DNA from: Halogeometricum rufum
GTDB taxonomy: Archaea > Halobacteriota > Halobacteria > Halobacteriales > Haloferacaceae
DNA length: 64,000 nucleotides
Assembly: GCF_900112175.1 (NCBI RefSeq)
Contig: NZ_FOYT01000001.1
Span: 1,798,001 to 1,862,000 of the forward strand
Reading direction: 5' to 3'
Shown: positions 25,913 to 34,191 of the stretch, one piece after another
Numbering within the stretch: the stretch's first letter is position 1
Layout of the letters: each line of letters begins with the position of its first letter
Notes under the pieces: generated by a model
Seen by the model: the letters and a program-made list of their open reading frames with translations, nothing else
What the model was told of the DNA's origin: nothing
The model's database searches: none
Program-made: the position numbers and the translations under genes

Positions 25913-26129
25913 CTACATCACCGTGGCCGCGGGTCCACACGTCGTTGACGTCGTCGCCCTCGCGCGGCGTGTGGTCCACGTCGCCCATGGTCTCCTCGTC
26001 GCTCGGTGCCTGCGTCTCGCCACCGTCCGCCATCGCCGGGCCGCGGCGGAACGAGTACCCGAACGTCTCCTCGGTGTGCGGGTTCGTGTGGCTCACGTCT
26101 CCCATCGTTCGCTCGTCTGTGTCTGTCAT
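25905..26129 (-). CDS. Small acidic protein within the BCAA operon
   Basis: A 74-residue very acidic hydrophilic protein without recognisable fold. It contains an internal duplication: [16 protein letters not shown] at about 6-21 and [16 protein letters not shown] at about 45-60, with a less acidic [13 protein letters not shown] between. It lies between ilvC (6-bp gap) and leuC (8-bp overlap), so it is translated with the pathway enzymes. From memory, a gene occupies the same position in Haloferax. Its role is unknown; it could be a structural or regulatory partner of LeuC/IlvC. Confidence 0.75.
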   Translation of the reverse strand: MTDTDERTMGDVSHTNPHTEETFGYSFRRGPAMADGGETQAPSDEETMGDVDHTPREGDDVNDVWTRGHGDVDE

Positions 26130-26135
26130 CGTCGG

Positions 26136-27185
26136 TCAGTCGTCCGCCGGCGCCTCCGCCGCCTCTTTGTCGTCCGCTTCGTCCTCGGCCCACGCGAACA
26201 GGTCGCGCAGAGGCGCGCCCACCTGTTCGATGTGGTGGTTCTCCTCGCGGTCCTTCAGTTGCGTGTAGGACGGCCGTCCGGCCTGGTTCTCGGCGATCCA
26301 CTCGCGGGCGAACGTCCCGTTCTGGACCTCTTCGAGAATCTCTTCCATGTTCTCCCGGGCGTGGTCGTCCACGACGCGGTCACCGCGGGTGAGGCCGCCG
26401 TACTCGGCGGTGTCGGAGACGGAGTCCCACATCTCCTTGTGGCCGCCCTCGTACATCAGGTCCACGATGAGTTTCAGTTCGTTCAGGCACTCGAAGTACG
26501 CCATCTCCGGGGAGTAGCCCGCGTCGACGAGCGTCTCGTAGCCCTGCTTCACCAGCGAGGTGACGCCGCCGCAGAGGACGGCCTGTTCGCCGAACAGGTC
26601 GGTCTCGGTCTCCTCCTGGAACGTCGTCTCGATGACGCCCGCGCGGGTGCAGCCGATGGCGTGCGAGTACGCAAGCGCCTCCTCCTTGGCGTCGCCCGTC
26701 TCGTCCTGATAGACGGCGATGAGCCCCGGCGTCCCCTGGTCGCTCTCGTAGTTGCGGCGGACGAGGTGCCCCGGCGACTTCGGCGCGACCATCGTCACGT
26801 CAACGTCCTCCGGGGGACGAATCTGGTTGTAGTGGATGTTGAAGCCGTGGGCGAACTGGAGCGTGTCGCCCGCGTCGAGTTCGTCGCGAATCTCCTCGAA
26901 CACCGCCGGCTGGACGGTGTCGGGGACGAGGACGGAGACGATGTCCGCCTCGGCGGCCGCGTCGACGGGCGTCGCCACGCGGAGGCCGTCGGCCTCGGCG
27001 GCGTCGCGCGAGGACGACCCCTCGCGCAGGCCGACCACTACGTCGACCCCGCTCTCGGCGAGGTTCTGCGCGTGGGCGTGGCCCTGACTGCCGTAGCCGA
27101 GGACGGCCACCGTCTTGTCGTCGATGTGCGTTCGGTCCGCGTCGTCGTCGTAGTATACTGTCGTGGTGAGTTCGTCGTCAGTCAT
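26136..27185 (-). CDS. ilvC: Ketol-acid reductoisomerase
   Basis: A 349-residue class I (short) KARI, NADP/NAD dependent. The Rossmann motif is [15 protein letters not shown], the cofactor loop [10 protein letters not shown], and substrate/metal residues lie in [15 protein letters not shown] and the C-terminal knotted domain ([45 protein letters not shown]). It converts acetolactate to dihydroxyisovalerate in valine/leucine and isoleucine synthesis. It overlaps ilvN by 8 bp. The C-terminus ends in an acidic tail ([16 protein letters not shown]). Confidence 0.95.
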   Translation of the reverse strand: MTDDELTTTVYYDDDADRTHIDDKTVAVLGYGSQGHAHAQNLAESGVDVVVGLREGSSSRDAAEADGLRVATPVDAAAEADIVSVLVPDTVQPAVFEEIRDELDAGDTLQFAHGFNIHYNQIRPPEDVDVTMVAPKSPGHLVRRNYESDQGTPGLIAVYQDETGDAKEEALAYSHAIGCTRAGVIETTFQEETETDLFGEQAVLCGGVTSLVKQGYETLVDAGYSPEMAYFECLNELKLIVDLMYEGGHKEMWDSVSDTAEYGGLTRGDRVVDDHARENMEEILEEVQNGTFAREWIAENQAGRPSYTQLKDREENHHIEQVGAPLRDLFAWAEDEADDKEAAEAPADD

Positions 27186-27870
27186 CGTAGTTGGCTGGTG
27201 TGGTCGGTTCGCCGGAGGTGGCCGGTTCCTCTCCGGGGACGGTCGGTTGGTCGCCGCGCGCCAGCGCGGTCTGGCCCGTTCGGGCTATCTCGATGATGCC
27301 GAACTGGCGGAACGCGTCGATGGCGTCGTCTATCTTCTGTTCCCTGCCGGTGAGCTGGACCGTGATGGTCCGCGGGCCGGCGTCTAACGTCTCGCCCTCG
27401 TACATCTCCGTGATGGCGTGGACCTTGTCCGGTTCGTCGCCGCGGACCTTCAGGACGACCAACTCCGCGCGCACGGCGTCGTCGTCCAGTTCCCCGACGG
27501 CGATGACGGGCTTCAGCTTCGCCAACTGCTTCTCTATCTGGTCGATGCCGGGGTTCGACTCCTCGGCGACCATCGTGATGCGGGCGTGCCCCTCGACGGT
27601 GGTCGGGCCGACGGTCAGGCTCTCGATGTTGAACTGCCGCCGGGAGAACAGCCCCGCCACGCGCGACAGCACGCCGGGTTCGTTCTCGACCAGCGCGGAG
27701 ATGACGGCGCGCCGCGTCGACGGTTCCGCCTCGACTTCGGGGTCGATGCGGATGCCCTGCGAGTTGCGCCGTCCCTCCGGGTGCGGCCGTTCGTCCGGTT
27801 CGGGGCCCTGCAGGCCGTGTTTGGGCAACTCTCCGTTCTGGTCCGCGTCGGTCGAATCCTCGGAACTCAT
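27178..27870 (-). CDS. ilvN: Acetolactate synthase regulatory (small) subunit
   Basis: A 230-residue regulatory subunit. A disordered acidic N-terminal extension of about 50 residues precedes an ACT domain ([32 protein letters not shown]) and a second C-terminal ACT-like domain ([25 protein letters not shown]). It binds valine, conferring feedback control on IlvB. Start chosen at 27870, where the ATG overlaps the ilvB stop (ATGA). It is longer than bacterial IlvH (about 160) because of the halophilic extensions at both ends. Confidence 0.93.
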   Translation of the reverse strand: MSSEDSTDADQNGELPKHGLQGPEPDERPHPEGRRNSQGIRIDPEVEAEPSTRRAVISALVENEPGVLSRVAGLFSRRQFNIESLTVGPTTVEGHARITMVAEESNPGIDQIEKQLAKLKPVIAVGELDDDAVRAELVVLKVRGDEPDKVHAITEMYEGETLDAGPRTITVQLTGREQKIDDAIDAFRQFGIIEIARTGQTALARGDQPTVPGEEPATSGEPTTPANYDD

Positions 27871-29612
27871 AGCTGGTCCTCCGTCAGAGCGAACTTGCCG
27901 TTCGCGCCGCCCGAGGGGACCATCGGGTAGACGTTCTCCCGCGGGTCGATGTGGAAGTCGACGACCGACGGACCGTCGTACTCGATGGCCTCCTCGATGG
28001 CGTCGGCGACTTCGTCGTAGTCGTCGACGCGCCACCCGCGCGCGCCGAACGCCTCGGCGAGTTTGTCGAACTCGGGACACCAGTTGTACTCCGCGGCCAT
28101 GTGTCGGCCCTCGAAGAAGGCGTCCTGCCACTGGCGCACCATGCCGATGTACTCGTTGTTCAGCACCGCGACGGTGATGTCCAACTCCTCGCGGACGGCG
28201 ACGGAGAGTTCCTGAATCGTCATCAGGAACGACCCGTCACCGTCGACGCAGACGACTTCCTGGTCGTCGTCCGCGGCGAGGCGGGCGCCGATGGCCGCGG
28301 GCAGGCCGTAGCCCATCGTCCCCAGTCCGTGCGAAGACACCCACGTCCGCGGTTCGGTGAACGTCCAGTACTGCGCGGCCCACATCTGATGCTGGCCGAC
28401 GCCGGTGGTGACGACGGCGCGGTCGGAGGTGGCCTCGTCCAGACACTCGACGACGAACTGCGGTTTCAGCGGTTCGTCATCGGGCGTCGCGTAGTCCATC
28501 GGGTACGCCTCCTTCCACGCGAGGCACTGCTCGCGCCACTCGCCGGCGTCGGGCGCGTTCGCGACTTCGGAGCCGAGTCGGTCGAGCGTCGTCGCCGCGT
28601 CGCCGACGACGGGGTAGTCCGCGTGGACGTTCTTCGATATCTCCGCGGGGTCGATGTCGACGTGGATGACCTCGGCTTCGGGCGCGAACGTGTCGATGCC
28701 GCCCGTCAGGCGGTCGTCGAAGCGCGTCCCGACCGCTATCAGCAGGTCGGTGTGCGTGATGGCCATGTTCGCGTAGCCGGTGCCGTGCATGCCCGCCCAC
28801 GAGAGACACAGGTCGTCGTCCTCGGGGAACGCGCCGATGCCCGGCATCGTCGTGACCACGGGGATGCCGTTCTCGCGGGCGAACGTGCGCGCCTCGTCGG
28901 TGGCGTCCGCCTTGATGACGCCGCCCCCGAACAGGAGCAGGGGTCGCTCCGCCGCCTCTATCGCGCGGGCCGCGTCCGCGACGGCTTCCTTGTCGGGTTC
29001 GGTCTGGGGCGTCGTGGTCTTCGGCGTCTCCGCCGGACCGGGTTCGCGGTCCGTCTCGCCGAGCGTCACGTCCTTCGGCAGGTCGACCAGCGTCGGACCC
29101 GGCCGACCCTCGTCGGCCAGCGCGAACGCCTCGCCGACGGTGTCGCCGACGGAGTCGGCGTCGGCGGCGAAGTAGTTGTGCTTCGTGATGGGCGTCGTGA
29201 CGCCGATGGTGTCCGTCTCCTGGAACGCGTCGGAGCCGACCATCGCCGACGGCACCTGCCCGGTCAGGGCGAGGACGCCGTCGGAGTCCATGTTGGCGTC
29301 GGCGATGCCGGTGACGAGGTTCGTCGCCCCCGGCCCCGACGTGGCGAGGCAGACGCCCGGTTCGTTGCGGACGACGCCGAACGCGTCCGCGGCGTGCGCC
29401 GCGCCCTGTTCGTGCGCCATCGTGACGTGGCGGATGCCGGAGTCGTAGAGCGCGTCGTAGACGGGCATGATGGCCCCGCCCTGCACGCCGAAGGCCGCCT
29501 CGGCGCCGGCGTTCTCGAGGGCGCGGACGACGGACGCAGCGCCCGTCGTGACGGGCGTCGGCTCGTCCGCCGCCTCCTCGTCGTCCGGTTTCGGCGGCGC
29601 GGGTTCGCTCAT
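27867..29612 (-). CDS. ilvB: Acetolactate synthase catalytic (large) subunit
   Basis: A 581-residue ThDP-dependent enzyme. The N-terminal Pyr domain has the catalytic glutamate in MAHEQGAAHAADAFG and the SGPGATNLVTGIADA loop; the central FAD/dehydrogenase-like domain contains LLLFGGGVIKAD. The C-terminal PP domain carries the ThDP motif VVCVDGDGSFLMTIQEL ... NNEYIGMVRQWQ. It condenses pyruvate units to acetolactate (or with 2-oxobutyrate). A strong GGAGGTG Shine-Dalgarno sits 4 nt before the ATG, uncommon in this mostly leaderless genome and consistent with a long 5' leader. Confidence 0.95.
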   Translation of the reverse strand: MSEPAPPKPDDEEAADEPTPVTTGAASVVRALENAGAEAAFGVQGGAIMPVYDALYDSGIRHVTMAHEQGAAHAADAFGVVRNEPGVCLATSGPGATNLVTGIADANMDSDGVLALTGQVPSAMVGSDAFQETDTIGVTTPITKHNYFAADADSVGDTVGEAFALADEGRPGPTLVDLPKDVTLGETDREPGPAETPKTTTPQTEPDKEAVADAARAIEAAERPLLLFGGGVIKADATDEARTFARENGIPVVTTMPGIGAFPEDDDLCLSWAGMHGTGYANMAITHTDLLIAVGTRFDDRLTGGIDTFAPEAEVIHVDIDPAEISKNVHADYPVVGDAATTLDRLGSEVANAPDAGEWREQCLAWKEAYPMDYATPDDEPLKPQFVVECLDEATSDRAVVTTGVGQHQMWAAQYWTFTEPRTWVSSHGLGTMGYGLPAAIGARLAADDDQEVVCVDGDGSFLMTIQELSVAVREELDITVAVLNNEYIGMVRQWQDAFFEGRHMAAEYNWCPEFDKLAEAFGARGWRVDDYDEVADAIEEAIEYDGPSVVDFHIDPRENVYPMVPSGGANGKFALTEDQL

Positions 29613-29747
29613 CGGTCACCTCCGTTCGGTGTGGTCGTCTGTCGGTACGGTCGTCGGTCGCGTGTACGGTCTGGGTTGTCCATCTGCGTGGTCTGGGAAT
29701 CTCTCTGCGGCGGTGTGCCGTGCGAAACGTCGAACGTCGAGCGTGTG

Positions 29748-29763
29748 AGGATGGAAGGGGCTA
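29748..29763 (-). promoter_or_regulatory. Candidate attenuator-type hairpin over the leader-peptide stop
   Basis: On the minus strand GGGGC-CGCCTA-GCCCC forms a 5-bp GC stem whose loop contains the TAG stop of the candidate leader peptide. Its approximate extent on the plus strand is 29756-29771; neighbouring sequence to 29748 is included as it may extend the structure. No T tract follows. Confidence 0.25.
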
Positions 29764-29862
29764 GGCGGCCCCTACGATAATGAGCGACCGGACAGCGACC
29801 CCGTCGGTGGCGCGTCCCCACTGTGCGGGGGCGGCCGACCCGGTGACGGTCTGCTGTCGCAT
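29761..29862 (-). CDS. Candidate branched-chain amino-acid leader peptide upstream of ilvB
   Basis: A 33-codon reading frame whose C-terminal third reads GVAVRSLIIVGAA: Val, Val, Leu, Ile, Ile and Val within ten residues, ending about 148 nt before ilvB. The ATT and GTA codons used there are unlike the G/C-ending codons of the surrounding genes. The layout resembles bacterial ilvB leader peptides (short peptide, regulatory amino acids near the end, GC hairpin next to the stop). Whether it is translated is unknown, and an in-frame ATG further upstream (29955) cannot be excluded. Archaeal attenuation of this sort is not established knowledge. Confidence 0.35.
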   Translation of the reverse strand: MRQQTVTGSAAPAQWGRATDGVAVRSLIIVGAA

Positions 29863-29982
29863 CGTGTGCGGTCGATTCTCTCGCACCGTAATCAACGTTT
29901 CGCGCGGCGCAACGATTGCTGCCGCTCGGTCGGTGGATGCGCACCCGCTGCTCACCGTCGCGAGCGAACGGGGCGCGGGGCA

Positions 29983-31239
29983 TCAGGCTCGGACCTCCTC
30001 GTGCTCGGAGTCGTCCTCGTGGTCGACGCCCACGTCGTCGGCGATGCGCGTCAGTACGTCGGTCGTCACGCGCTCTTTCTCCGCGCCGGTGTCCTTCACG
30101 CGTCGGGTCACCGCGCGGACCTCGCCGTCGTCCGGTCGGAACCCGGCGTCCTCCAGTCGCTTGCGGACGGAGTGCGCGCCGGTGTGTTTGCCGAGCACGA
30201 ACTCGCGTTCGGCGCCGACCATCTCGGGGGTCATCACGCCCGGCTCGAACGTGTCCGAGTTCTCGATGACGCCGGCCGCGTGGATGCCGCTCTCGTGGCT
30301 GAAGGCGTTGCGCCCGACGACCGGCTTGTTCGCCGGCACCGGGATGTCGCTCGCCTCCTCGACGATGCGCGACAGTTCCGTGATGCGTTTGGTGTCGATT
30401 CCCGTGTCGACGTCGTACAGGGACTCCGCCGACATGACGACCTCCTCGTAGGCGGCGTTGCCCGCGCGTTCGCCGATGCCGTTGACGGACACCTGCGCCT
30501 GCGCGGCGCCGGCCTCGAAGCCCGCCATGGCGTTCGCAGTGGCCAGTCCGAAGTCGTCGTGCGCGTGCACGTCGATGTGCGCGTCGGTGTGCTGGCGGAC
30601 TTCGCGGACGAGGTCCGCGAAGCGCGTCGGCGTGGCGACGCCGCACGTGTCCGGGATGTTCACCCAGTCGACGCCGGCGTCGTCCACCGCGGACAGAATC
30701 TCGCCGAGGAACTCCACGTCGGTTCGGGTGGCGTCCATCGGGGAGAACATGACCTCCACGCCGGCGTCTTTCACTCGTTCGACACTCTCGACTGCGCGCT
30801 CGACCGCCTCCTCCTTGGAGGCGTGCATCGAGTCGGCCAACTGCACGTCGCTGGTGCTGACGAAGACGTGGACCATCCCCACTCCCGCGTCGAGAGCGGC
30901 CTCCACGTCCTTGTCGACGACGCGAGCCAGCCCACAGACGGTCGTGTCCGTGGCGGCGGCGATGTCGCTGACTGCCTCGAACTCCGCGTCCGAGTTGACC
31001 GGGAAGCCCGCCTCGATGACGTGCGTCCCCATCTCGTCTAGCGTCGCCGCGATGTCGCGCTTCTCCTCGTAACTGAACGAGGTGCGTGGCGACTGCTCGC
31101 CGTCGCGCAGCGTCGTGTCGAAAATCCGTACACCGTCAATCTCCGATTCAGTAATGTGGGCTAACGTGCCCTGGAAGAACTCGACCCGCCGGGGAGCCCG
31201 ACGAAGTGTCCTCCGTGTGTCGTTGAGACATCGTATCAC
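29983..31239 (-). CDS. leuA: 2-isopropylmalate synthase/homocitrate-citramalate synthase family, disturbed 5' end
   Basis: The body (about 400 residues) is a DRE-TIM metallolyase of the LeuA/CimA family: RIFDTTLRDGEQSP, THVIEAGFPV, VHVFVSTSD, metal motif DVHAHDDFGLATANA, and the GNAAYEEV and HESGIHAAG segments, without a full LeuA C-terminal regulatory domain. It condenses acetyl-CoA with 2-oxoisovalerate (or pyruvate if CimA). The only in-frame start is a GTG at 31239 that would give a basic, non-halophilic N-terminus. The promoter instead points to the ATG at 31231, which is one base out of frame and reads MSQRHTEDTSSGSPAG before stopping. A single-base indel near 31180-31195 is therefore likely (see findings). 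Confidence 0.8.
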   Translation of the reverse strand: MIRCLNDTRRTLRRAPRRVEFFQGTLAHITESEIDGVRIFDTTLRDGEQSPRTSFSYEEKRDIAATLDEMGTHVIEAGFPVNSDAEFEAVSDIAAATDTTVCGLARVVDKDVEAALDAGVGMVHVFVSTSDVQLADSMHASKEEAVERAVESVERVKDAGVEVMFSPMDATRTDVEFLGEILSAVDDAGVDWVNIPDTCGVATPTRFADLVREVRQHTDAHIDVHAHDDFGLATANAMAGFEAGAAQAQVSVNGIGERAGNAAYEEVVMSAESLYDVDTGIDTKRITELSRIVEEASDIPVPANKPVVGRNAFSHESGIHAAGVIENSDTFEPGVMTPEMVGAEREFVLGKHTGAHSVRKRLEDAGFRPDDGEVRAVTRRVKDTGAEKERVTTDVLTRIADDVGVDHEDDSEHEEVRA

Positions 31240-31583
31240 ATCCGAGCCGCCGGGACGTATAAAAGCATTTCCCTGCGACAGCCTCACGAACGGTACACAG
31301 TATCTCGCGGTGGCCGGTCGAATCGGCGAAACCGCACGACTTAAACGCGTGCCATTGAGTGGAAGGAATACATATGTCCTTATATCGACTCGGCGACCAG
31401 ACGTGTTAGCACGGCGTAGTCTCTGAAATTTTCGCCGTGTAATTTGTGAATTGAAGGTTCCGTCGGCTCGCGCGCGCCCCGCAGTGGACGAACGTGGACC
31501 CCCGGTCGGGGGCCCGCGCCCGCGGCGTCGAGAACCCGGGTCGCACCGAACCCTTTTCGTCCCCCTCCGCAATGAGAGCGGGT
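31240..31583. other. Intergenic region between leuA and the DUF5779-like gene
   Basis: About 345 bp between divergent genes. It contains the leuA TATA box, a small GCACG...CGTGC inverted repeat at 31334-31352, and an AT-rich stretch at 31369-31385 (CATATGTCCTTATATC). That stretch could be a promoter for a short transcript, but I see no supported gene. Confidence 0.4.
31258..31264 (-). promoter_or_regulatory. TATA box of leuA
   Basis: TTTTATA on the minus strand is the clearest TATA box in this part. Its centre is 30 nt from the ATG at 31231 and only 22 nt from the GTG at 31239, so transcription should start after the GTG. Confidence 0.65.
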
Positions 31584-31871
31584 ATGAGCGATTTCAACCT
31601 CGACCTCTCGTCGGCCGAGGAACATCTCGACGAGGAGGAAGTGACCGGCGACGTGATTCTGGGCGTCCTCGACGGCGAGACGGACCCGCAGGAGTGGATC
31701 GCCGCCGTCGACGACGGGAACGTCCTGTTCCTCGCCGTCGAGGGCGACCTGAACGAACTCGCCACCGGGTTCGCACGCGAGATAAAGGACATGGACGGCC
31801 AACTGATGCACTTCCGGAAGTTCCTCGTCGTGACGCCGCCGGGCGTGAACATCGACACCGACCGACTCTGA
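31584..31871 (+). CDS. DUF5779-like haloarchaeal protein
   Basis: A 95-residue acidic protein, MSDFNLDLSSAEEHLDEEE then VTGDVILGVLDGETDPQEWIAAVDDGNVLFLAVEGDLNEL and a C-terminal FRKFLVVTPPGVNIDTDRL. The even alternation of strands and helices and the ending match what I recall as DUF5779. Function unknown. The start at 31584 was chosen over two upstream in-frame ATGs because the preceding residues are non-acidic and absent from the pattern. Confidence 0.75.
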   Translation: MSDFNLDLSSAEEHLDEEEVTGDVILGVLDGETDPQEWIAAVDDGNVLFLAVEGDLNELATGFAREIKDMDGQLMHFRKFLVVTPPGVNIDTDRL

Positions 31872-31955
31872 CGGACGCCCGCGTCGTCGTCCCGTATCCG
31901 ACCCGCCGAACGCGACGGCACGCAGGTGACCCGCCGAACGCGCCGACCGCGCCGG

Positions 31956-32726
31956 TCAGCAGTCGGTGACGAACGTGAGGACGTGGCCGTCGGCGTCGCG
32001 CACGCGAAGTCCCTCCGTGTCGCCACCCACCGCCGCGCCGTCACCCGTCTCCGCGCCATCGTCTGCGCCGCCGCCGACTACCTCGGGGCCGGCGGCCCAC
32101 GGTCCGCCCGCCTCCACCGCCGCCCGCGGGTCGTCGGTCCGGAACGTCAGGTCCACGTGCAGTCCGCCCCGAGCGTCGGCGATTCCCAACTGCGGTTCCC
32201 ACAGTTCGAGGTCCACGGGTCCGGAGAGGCGCACGCGCGGCCGTTCCTCCCCCCTGTCGGACACCTCGAAGCCGAGCGAACGAAACTGCGCCTCGGCGCG
32301 TTCGAGGTCGGTCACCTCCAGCACCACCTCGAAGATGCCCGTCAGCGGTCGCGTCGCGGACGCCGACCCCGCGTCCTCGGGCACCGCGTCGTCGACGCCG
32401 CCGATTTCGACGCAGTTGCCGTCGGGGTCGTAGACGTACAGCGACCGGGAACTGCCGAAGCTGAACTCGACGGGATCGAGGTCCGACAGCGACGCCAGCC
32501 AGTCGTCGTACGCCTCGCGCGTGGTCGAGAACGCGTAGTGCGTGTGGACGCCGCCGCGCGGGGTCGAGACGGGGCGGCGGAGGACGACCGTCGTCTCGCC
32601 GACGGCGTAGGCGACGGCCGCGTCGGACTCGGCCACGGGCGCGAGTCCGAGGCGCGTCTCGTAGAACTCCCGGGCCGCCCCGAGATACTTGGCCTCCAGA
32701 CCGAGACGACAGAGACGGGTGAGCAT
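31956..32726 (-). CDS. Two-domain VOC (glyoxalase/dioxygenase-fold) protein
   Basis: 256 residues made of two vicinal-oxygen-chelate modules. The first (about 4-105) has AREFYETRLGLAPV, the candidate metal His in GGVHTHYAFS and the YVYDPDGNCVEIGG glutamate. The second (about 120-255) has GIFEVVLEVTDLERAEAQF, a GLHVDLTFRTD histidine and ends VRDADGHVLTFVTDC. A Gly/Asp-rich insert lies in the second module. It is probably a metal-dependent isomerase or dioxygenase; substrate unknown. Start fixed by a TATA box 28 nt upstream of the ATG at 32726. Confidence 0.85.
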   Translation of the reverse strand: MLTRLCRLGLEAKYLGAAREFYETRLGLAPVAESDAAVAYAVGETTVVLRRPVSTPRGGVHTHYAFSTTREAYDDWLASLSDLDPVEFSFGSSRSLYVYDPDGNCVEIGGVDDAVPEDAGSASATRPLTGIFEVVLEVTDLERAEAQFRSLGFEVSDRGEERPRVRLSGPVDLELWEPQLGIADARGGLHVDLTFRTDDPRAAVEAGGPWAAGPEVVGGGADDGAETGDGAAVGGDTEGLRVRDADGHVLTFVTDC

Positions 32727-32750
32727 GGCCGTCCTACGGGTCGGGGGCTG

Positions 32751-32757
32751 AAATATC
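32751..32757 (-). promoter_or_regulatory. TATA box of the VOC gene
   Basis: GATATTT on the minus strand is centred 28 nt from the ATG at 32726. Confidence 0.5.
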
Positions 32758-32876
32758 GTCCCGTCCCCGCGGACGCGACGTGCACGGGAGCGACCGCCCC
32801 GAGGGCCCGACGACGCGGCGCGCGACCCGCCCGGTAAAGCACCTTCGGGACGGGCAACCCCTTCCACGGCGGGCGG

Positions 32877-32883
32877 ATTTATC
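32877..32883 (+). promoter_or_regulatory. TATA box of the MBL-like gene
   Basis: ATTTATC is centred 28 nt before the ATG at 32908 and supports that start over the second ATG six bases downstream. Confidence 0.5.
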
Positions 32884-32907
32884 CCTCGTCGCCCCCCACA
32901 GGCAGGT

Positions 32908-33594
32908 ATGCCGATGAAGGGTCGCGGGACGGCCGAGTATCGAGAGATAGACCGGTGGGACGGCGGCGTCGGCTGGCTCGCGTACCCCGACGAGGAGATG
33001 CAACGGGCGAGTCACGCCGTCGTCGGCGACGACGGCGGCGTCTGGCTGTTCGACCCCGTCGACTCCGAGGGCCTCGACGACCTCGTGGCGGAGTACGGCG
33101 AGGTGTCGGGCGTCGTCGTCGGGTTGGACCGACACGAACGCGACGCCGCGAAACTGGCGCGGCGACACGACGTGTCGGTGTACGTCGCAGACTGGATGAC
33201 CGACGTCGCGGACGACATCGACGCGCCCGTCGAACGCTTCGGCCGCCGCCTCGCCGACTCCGGGTTCGACGCGTTCACCGTGCTGGACAAGTCCGTCCCG
33301 CCGTGGCAGGAGGTCGGCTTCTACCAGGAGTCGTCGGGAACGCTCGTCGTTCCGGAAGCCGTCGGGACGGCGTCGTACTTCTGCGCGCCGGGGGAACGCC
33401 TCGGCGTCCACCCGATGCTCCGCCCGTTCCCGCCGCGGCGCGTCCTGCGGCGGTTCGAACCGGACCGCGTCCTCGTCGGCCACGGCGCCGGCGTCACGGA
33501 CGACGCGGCGACGGCGTTGCACGACGCCCTCGCCAACGCCCGGTCGAACCTCCCGGGCGCGTACCGGCGGGCGCTGGAGCGAATGCTGTCGTAG
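32908..33594 (+). CDS. Degenerate metallo-beta-lactamase-like protein
   Basis: 228 residues. The layout resembles a metallo-beta-lactamase fold: VWLFDPVDSEGLDDLV, then VSGVVVGLDRHERDAAKLARRHDVSVYVADWM, FYQESSGTLVVPEAVGTAS and VLVGHGAGVTDDAATALHDAL near the end. The HxHxDH metal motif is missing; only a lone histidine (DRHERDA) stands at that place. It is probably a non-metal or altered member of the fold, common in haloarchaea. Function unknown. Confidence 0.7.
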   Translation: MPMKGRGTAEYREIDRWDGGVGWLAYPDEEMQRASHAVVGDDGGVWLFDPVDSEGLDDLVAEYGEVSGVVVGLDRHERDAAKLARRHDVSVYVADWMTDVADDIDAPVERFGRRLADSGFDAFTVLDKSVPPWQEVGFYQESSGTLVVPEAVGTASYFCAPGERLGVHPMLRPFPPRRVLRRFEPDRVLVGHGAGVTDDAATALHDALANARSNLPGAYRRALERMLS

Positions 33595-33665
33595 TGGGCG
33601 TAGAGCGGCCGAACCGCGGTCTGCGCTCCCGAGCGCCGACCCGGAGACGCTTCGACCCGGGCACG

Positions 33666-33672
33666 TTTTTAG
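33666..33672 (+). promoter_or_regulatory. TATA-like box for the GTG-started gene at 33694
   Basis: TTTTTAG is centred 25 nt before the GTG at 33694, which suggests a leaderless transcript beginning at the GTG. Confidence 0.4.
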
Positions 33673-33693
33673 GGCCGACGTACTACGGAGAGT

Positions 33694-34113
33694 GTGGTCT
33701 TCATCACGCGCGGGTTGCACGACGCCCTCCTCGACATGGCGTCCGAGGCCGAACCCGAACGGGTCACGGTGGTCCTCGCGACGACGCCGGCCGGGGAGTT
33801 CGAAGAGGAGTTGGACGTGGCATCGGAGACGCCGGTGCTGAGCCACTTCTACATGCCCGAGGCCGGGCAGTCCGTCCGGGCAGTGTTCGGGATGGACCTC
33901 GGGACGCCCGCCGGTCGCGGGCGCGCCAAGTTCGTCTCGCACCCGCAGGGGCCCGCCGAACCCACCCGGGAGGACGACTTCGCCGCCGCCGTCCTCGTGG
34001 CCGTCCCCCCGTGGGACGCCGAGTCGGTGGCCGCCTTCGACCGGTCGGGCAAGCGCCTGTCGCTCGACGTACTCGACGCCGACCCGCCGAAGGAGTCGCT
34101 GGTCGGCGACTGA
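33694..34113 (+). CDS. Conserved haloarchaeal hypothetical protein (leaderless GTG start)
   Basis: 139 residues, soluble, alpha/beta. It begins with GTG (reading MVFITRGLHDALLDMA...), and a TATA-like element 25 nt upstream supports initiation exactly there. Conserved-looking segments are VTVVLATTPAGEF, SHFYMPEAGQSVRAVFGMDLGTPAGRGRAKFVSHPQG and AAVLVAVPPWDAESVAAFDRSGKRL. No known catalytic motif; I checked for a JAMM motif (ExnHxHx7Sx2D) and it is absent. I believe close relatives exist in other haloarchaea, but I cannot name a function. Confidence 0.65.
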   Translation: MVFITRGLHDALLDMASEAEPERVTVVLATTPAGEFEEELDVASETPVLSHFYMPEAGQSVRAVFGMDLGTPAGRGRAKFVSHPQGPAEPTREDDFAAAVLVAVPPWDAESVAAFDRSGKRLSLDVLDADPPKESLVGD

Positions 34114-34191
34114 ACCGACCGGTCGCGGCCGGCAGGCGGGTGCCGACCGAACGGTGCGGACGCGGGCGTCCGCGGCGGCGGCCGGGGTCCC

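Larger units (their letters stand above)
29613..29982 (-). other. 370-bp ilvB leader / leuA-ilvB intergenic region
   Basis: Between leuA and ilvB, both on the minus strand, is a 370-bp gap in an otherwise tightly packed operon. It holds the candidate leader peptide (29761-29862), a GGGGC-CGCCTA-GCCCC hairpin over that peptide's stop codon, and about 150 nt of leader ending in a strong SD before ilvB. No longer gene is convincing here. Confidence 0.5.

Noticed and set aside
32908-33594. Active metallo-beta-lactamase hydrolase
   Set aside because: The HxHxDH metal motif is absent, so it was called degenerate/MBL-like only.
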